Shown: piece after piece, positions 60,850-64,000 of the stretch
How the letters are laid out: each line of letters opens with the position of its first letter
Position numbering within the stretch: the first letter of the stretch is position 1
DNA from: Acetobacter estunensis
Lineage (GTDB): Bacteria; Pseudomonadota; Alphaproteobacteria; Acetobacterales; Acetobacteraceae
Reading direction: 5' to 3'
Length of the DNA stretch: 64,000 nucleotides
NCBI RefSeq assembly: GCF_011516945.1
Contig: NZ_WOTH01000014.1
Coordinates: 1-64,000, forward strand
The notes under the pieces: model-generated
Seen by the model: the letters and a program-made list of their open reading frames with translations, nothing else
Told to the model about the DNA's origin: nothing
Databases searched by the model: none
Made by a program: the position numbers and the translations under genes

Positions 60850-61272
60850 ATGAATATGAAACGTACGCGCAGCCGTAATCACCGTTCAGGAAGCTCCGGC
60901 GGTGGCTCACGCCAGCAGAACGGGCAGATACCGCTGAACCGTAATCATGTCTTCGACAGCAATGGTCCAGAGGTGCGGGTGCGCGGCACGGCCCAGCAGT
61001 TGTTCGAGAAATATCTTCAGCTCGGGCGGGATGCGACAAGCGGTGGTGATCGGGTGACCGCCGAGGCCTGTTTTCAGCATGCCGAACATTATTTTCGTAT
61101 TCTGAACGCCATGGCTCAGGCGGCCCAGCAGGCCCAGATCGAACGTCAGGAACGGGCGGCCCGTTCCCGTTCGGCTTATCAGCAGGAGAATGGGGGCAAC
61201 AATCTGGCGGATGAACCTCAGCCATCTCCTGACAGGGAAGAGAACGAAGAATCGGCGGCTGCCGTTTCGTGA
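60850..61272 (+). CDS. DUF4167 protein
   Basis: 140 aa, cytoplasmic. A basic N-terminus (MKRTRSRNHRSGSSGGGSRQQNG) leads to the conserved DUF4167 core (FDSNGPEVRVRGTAQQLFEKYLQLGRDATSGGDRVTAEACFQHAEHYFRIL-type residues), then a charged, acidic tail. The basic start suggests nucleic-acid binding, which is unproven. It follows prmC in many Alphaproteobacteria. ATG 60850 is preferred over an in-frame start at 60760. Confidence 0.93.
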   Translation: MNMKRTRSRNHRSGSSGGGSRQQNGQIPLNRNHVFDSNGPEVRVRGTAQQLFEKYLQLGRDATSGGDRVTAEACFQHAEHYFRILNAMAQAAQQAQIERQERAARSRSAYQQENGGNNLADEPQPSPDREENEESAAAVS

Positions 61273-61275
61273 TTT

Positions 61276-61305
61276 AAAAAGGGCATCCCAAGGGATGCCC
61301 TTTTT
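61276..61305. terminator. Bidirectional terminator
   Basis: AAAAAGGGCATCCC (61276-61289) pairs with GGGATGCCCTTTTT (61292-61305). The A-run and T-run make it work for DUF4167 on the plus strand and for the convergent alkene reductase on the minus strand (stop at 61316). Confidence 0.95.
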
Positions 61306-61315
61306 TATTGTGCTG

Positions 61316-62389
61316 TCAGGAGGCGCGCGGATAGTCGAGATAGCCTTCCGTACCCTGTGAGTACCAGGTCTTCATATCGTCAGGAGCCAGCGGAAGATGC
61401 CGCCGGATGCGGTCAGGAAGGTCGGGATTTGAAATGAACGGCCGCCCAAAGCTTATGGCGTCGGCCACGCCGGAATCGAGAGCTTCCTGCGCCAGTTCGG
61501 GTGTGTAATCGGAATTGAGTATCAGGACGCCTTTGAACACTTCGCGGATGCGAGGAGAGAGTTTGGGAACTGTGGTGGCGCCGAATGTTCCGTTCGGCCC
61601 CGGTTCGCGCAGGCCGAGCGACGCGATCCCGAGATCGGACAGCATCTGGGCGGCTGGAAGAAAGACTGCCGCCGGATCGCTGTCATCCACACCCTGAGTT
61701 TCCCCGTTCGGGGAAAGACGTACGCTCGTACGATCCGCGCCGATGGTGGCGATCACGCGCTCAGTGACCTCGCGAAGCAGGCGGATACGGTTTTCCGGTG
61801 ACCCACCGTAAGCATCAGTGCGGTGATTGACGCCGTTGCGCAGGAATTCATCGATCAGATAGCCATTGGCGGCGTGAATCTGCACGCCATCGAAGCCGGC
61901 CGCCATCGCATTGCGCGCCGCTCGCTCGTACGTGTCCAGAAGCCCGGGAATCTCATCCAGCCTCAGGGCACGGGCCTCTTCGTAAGGCTTTTTGCCTTCA
62001 TAGGTGTGCACTTCACCGGGAGCTTTCCCGACTGAGGACGATACCGGTTGCTCGCCCGTTACCGAGGAGTGAACGGCTCGCCCCATATGCCAGATCTGCG
62101 TGATGATGCGTCCACTGGCCTCGTGCACGGCCTGAGTGACGGGCTTCCAGGCTTCGACCTGTTCCTCGGACCATATTCCCGGTGCGTAGGGCCAGCCGAG
62201 TCCCTGCGGGCTGATGCCGGTGGCCTCCGAGACGATCAGCCCCGCACTGGCCCGCTGGGCATAATATTCCGCCATGATGGGGGTTGGGACGTGCTCGCGA
62301 GTGGCACGGCCACGGGTGAGAGGGGCCATGATAATGCGGTTGGGTGCATTGATGGCACCGATACGGATGGGATCGAAAAGGCTGGTCAT
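61316..62389 (-). CDS. Alkene reductase, Old Yellow Enzyme family (NemA-like)
   Basis: 357 aa, FMN oxidoreductase reducing activated C=C bonds or nitro compounds with NAD(P)H. SLFDPIRIGAINAPNRIIMAPLTRGRA, QIWHMGRAVH, GFDGVQIHAANGYLIDEFLRNGVNHRTDAYGGS (catalytic His and Asn) and AISFGRPFISNPDLPDRI are present. ATG 62389 has AGGAGA upstream; the in-frame extension to 62485 runs through the promoter dyad. It is divergent from an ArsR repressor, a common pairing for stress-induced reductases. Substrate unknown. Confidence 0.94.
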   Translation of the reverse strand: MTSLFDPIRIGAINAPNRIIMAPLTRGRATREHVPTPIMAEYYAQRASAGLIVSEATGISPQGLGWPYAPGIWSEEQVEAWKPVTQAVHEASGRIITQIWHMGRAVHSSVTGEQPVSSSVGKAPGEVHTYEGKKPYEEARALRLDEIPGLLDTYERAARNAMAAGFDGVQIHAANGYLIDEFLRNGVNHRTDAYGGSPENRIRLLREVTERVIATIGADRTSVRLSPNGETQGVDDSDPAAVFLPAAQMLSDLGIASLGLREPGPNGTFGATTVPKLSPRIREVFKGVLILNSDYTPELAQEALDSGVADAISFGRPFISNPDLPDRIRRHLPLAPDDMKTWYSQGTEGYLDYPRAS

Positions 62390-62423
62390 GAGGATATCTC
62401 CTGCCTGTTGAGAGGCGATCTGG

Positions 62424-62452
62424 ATCATAGTTCGAAAAAAGTCGAACTTAAA
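62424..62452 (-). promoter_or_regulatory. Promoter of the alkene reductase with internal operator dyad
   Basis: On the minus strand TATGAT (62429-62424) is a good -10 and TTTAAG (62452-62447) a weak -35 at 17 bp. The spacer is filled by the arms AGTTCGA (62429-62435) and TCGAACT (62442-62448), perfect inverted copies. A protein bound here would block RNA polymerase, and the adjacent ArsR protein is the obvious candidate. Confidence 0.62.
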
Positions 62453-62525
62453 GAGGCGCGGTGTTGCATGACGGGAGCGTTTCATTCGCGTATCAGGTGC
62501 AGTCTATAGGGAGTGCCGCAGGACC

Positions 62526-62831
62526 ATGGAGCGTTACGAGCATCCGGCTATCGCAGATGTGGATATCTGTCGGCTGTTTGCAGCCCTGTCGGATCCCGTG
62601 CGGCTGGCTGTGGTGCGGAATCTGGCACGGCACGGCGCTCTCAACTGCGCAGCGCTCACGATGGATCGACCGCGTTCGACCATGTCGCATCATTTCCGGG
62701 TTCTGCGGGCTGCCGGTCTGGTGCGCACAACGGTGAGTGGAACCGAGCATGTGAATGCACTGCGCAAGACCGAGTTGGAAGCCCGCTTTCCGGGGCTTCT
62801 TCGGTTGATTCTGGAAGAGGGCGGCGATTGA
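62526..62831 (+). CDS. ArsR-family transcriptional repressor
   Basis: 101 aa, winged HTH. LFAALSDPVRLAVVRNLARHGALNCAAL, then MDRPRSTMSHHFRVLRAAGLVRTTVSGTEHVNALRKTELEARFPGLL-type residues. Metal-binding ELCVCD is absent, so it probably senses something other than arsenite or heavy metals, possibly through its few cysteines (Cys15 and Cys41). It is divergent from the alkene reductase and likely controls it. Confidence 0.93.
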   Translation: MERYEHPAIADVDICRLFAALSDPVRLAVVRNLARHGALNCAALTMDRPRSTMSHHFRVLRAAGLVRTTVSGTEHVNALRKTELEARFPGLLRLILEEGGD

Positions 62832-63030
62832 CAAATAGAGGCCAGACCCTCTATAGGCCGCTCCCATTGCCGGGAACGTGGACGGTTCGGCTGCCTTGAT
62901 GGGTGTATGCTCCCCGAAGGCGGTAATACGAAACGCGCCCGCTTCGCTCCATTCTGGACGAGGACTACCGGTGCCACGAGCGTACGGGCTGATGCCTGTC
63001 ACGCCGCGAAGATGAAAGCAGAGCGCGCAT

Positions 63031-63648
63031 ATGAGCAAGCGCCTTGAGAGCAAGTACAAGATCAATCGCCGTCTGGGCGTCAACCTGTGGGGCCGCGCGA
63101 AGTCGCCGGTCAACCGTCGTGAATACGGCCCGGGTCAGCACGGCCAGCGTCGTAAGAGCAAGCCTTCGGACTACTCCGTCCAGCTGATGGCGAAGCAGAA
63201 GCTGAAGGGCTATTACGGCAACATCAGCGAGAAGCAGTTTCGCAAGTATTATGAGGAAGCCGTCCGTCGCAAGGGCGATACCTCCGAGAACCTGATCGGT
63301 CTGCTGGAGCGTCGTCTGGACGCCGTTGTGTACCGCCTGAAGTTCGCCATCACGCCGTTTGCGGCGCGTCAGTTCGTCAACCACGGCCATGTGCTGGTGA
63401 ACGGCAAGAAAGTGAACATCCCGTCCTACCTCGTGCGTGAGGGTGACGTGATTGAGGTGCGCGAGAAGTCCAAGCAGCTCGCGGCTGTTCTCGATGCGTC
63501 TCAGACGGGTGAGCGTGATGTGCCGGAATACATGGAAGTCGATCATCGTCAGATGAAGGGTTCCTTCCTGCGCACGCCGAAGCTGGGAGATGTTCCCTAT
63601 CCGGTGCAGATGGAACCGAACCTGGTGGTCGAGTTCTACTCGCGCTGA
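63031..63648 (+). CDS. rpsD: 30S ribosomal protein uS4
   Basis: 205 aa, primary 16S rRNA-binding protein. [38 protein letters not shown]-type start and an S4 RNA-binding domain ([39 protein letters not shown]) are typical of Alphaproteobacteria. It is preceded by a 199-bp leader and followed by a strong terminator. Confidence 0.98.
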   Translation: MSKRLESKYKINRRLGVNLWGRAKSPVNRREYGPGQHGQRRKSKPSDYSVQLMAKQKLKGYYGNISEKQFRKYYEEAVRRKGDTSENLIGLLERRLDAVVYRLKFAITPFAARQFVNHGHVLVNGKKVNIPSYLVREGDVIEVREKSKQLAAVLDASQTGERDVPEYMEVDHRQMKGSFLRTPKLGDVPYPVQMEPNLVVEFYSR

Positions 63649-63691
63649 TTTGGACGAGACGACCCGGCTCATGTGGTCGGGATATTTCTGG

Positions 63692-63722
63692 CGCCGGGCG
63701 GAGATTGTCTCTCCGCCCGGCG
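63692..63722 (+). terminator. Terminator after rpsD
   Basis: CGCCGGGCGGAGA (63692-63704) pairs exactly with TCTCCGCCCGGCG (63710-63722) with a TTGTC loop, followed by TTT. It lies 44 bp after the rpsD stop. Confidence 0.88.
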
Positions 63723-63778
63723 TTTCCATTTCCGGGGCGGGTTGATCCGTCTCAAGCCTTGCAGAAGTGCCGCACGCC

Positions 63779-64000
63779 ATGTCCCAGACGCAATCCGCTC
63801 CCGCCGGTCAGACAGCTATTGCCGATGCCATCGCGCGGCGTCGCACCTTTGCCATTATTTCTCATCCTGACGCTGGCAAGACGACGCTGACCGAGCGCAT
63901 CCTGCGTGCCGGTGGCGCAATTCAGATGGCGGGCAGTGTGCGTGCGAAGGGCGAACGGCGACGCACGCGCTCGGACTGGATGGGCATTGAGCGGGATCGT
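63779..64000 (+). CDS. prfC: Peptide chain release factor 3, N-terminal part (runs off the right edge)
   Basis: 74 codons to the window end. The GTPase start has [20 protein letters not shown] (P-loop) and [15 protein letters not shown], ending near [12 protein letters not shown], all diagnostic for RF3, which recycles RF1 and RF2 after termination. ATG 63779 is preceded by no strong site. The rest of the gene is outside the window. Confidence 0.95.
   Translation, partial: MSQTQSAPAGQTAIADAIARRRTFAIISHPDAGKTTLTERILRAGGAIQMAGSVRAKGERRRTRSDWMGIERDR

Overview
The window looks like a chromosomal segment of an acetic acid bacterium (Alphaproteobacteria, Acetobacteraceae). Protein motifs are clearly alphaproteobacterial: a flbT, flagellin and flaF cluster, the gpmI-envC-ctpA-deacetylase-rppH block, and DUF4167 beside prmC. 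Coding DNA is moderately GC-rich. The flagellin cluster points to a motile genus such as Gluconobacter, Asaia or Acetobacter, but the genus cannot be fixed from sequence alone. Most genes are core housekeeping genes, and the accessory material is limited.

Layout. 1-64: the first codons of an IS4/IS5-type transposase reading off the left edge, then about 390 bp without a gene. 457-1588: an AraC regulator behind a long dyad, and tRNA-His. 1737-5103: a TonB-dependent siderophore receptor under a Fur-box promoter, followed by a Sel1-repeat protein. 4978-8353: an aminotransferase, then glnB-glnA (nitrogen signalling and assimilation). 8467-9225: a secreted nuclease. 9286-14660 (minus): plsC, then the overlapping chain miaB-phoH-ybeY-corC. 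14889-21043: tamA-tamB (outer-membrane assembly). 21044-27444 (minus): gpmI-envC-ctpA-deacetylase-rppH (glycolysis, cell-wall remodelling, RNA decapping). 27543-29013: a small SFPASD-motif protein, msrB and upp. 29069-31682 (minus): flbT, flagellin, flaF. 31787-39479 (minus): ilvA, greA, and carA-ATPase-carB, in which carA carries an extra N-terminal helix-turn-helix. 39609-44670: yqeY, dnaG, rpoD and a GNAT gene. 44831-46217: rpsF-rpsR-rplI. 46387-48453: cfa, and ubiG facing it. 48711-61272: lysC, an FMN oxidoreductase, a RodZ-like protein, ispG, hisS, prfA, a membrane diguanylate cyclase, a small secreted protein, prmC and DUF4167. 61316-62831: an Old Yellow Enzyme gene divergent from an ArsR repressor, with a dyad inside the promoter. 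63031-64000: rpsD and the start of prfC.

The points most worth following are these. (i) The HTH-CarA fusion has two near-identical 17-bp palindromes in its upstream region, and an AAA-type ATPase gene sits between carA and carB. (ii) A perfect 11-bp hairpin lies in the flagellin 5' leader directly after flbT, where an FlbT-type mRNA control site would be expected. (iii) A two-component-type beta-propeller/Y_Y_Y sensor is joined to an apparently active GGDEF domain and lies between prfA and prmC. (iv) The iron-uptake locus has a Fur box overlapping the promoter, and its Sel1 gene appears to run on into the antisense of its neighbour. (v) Several dyads sit at operator-like positions (AraC gene, lysC ribosome-binding site, OYE/ArsR promoter). 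No CRISPR array, prophage or obvious new defence system is visible.
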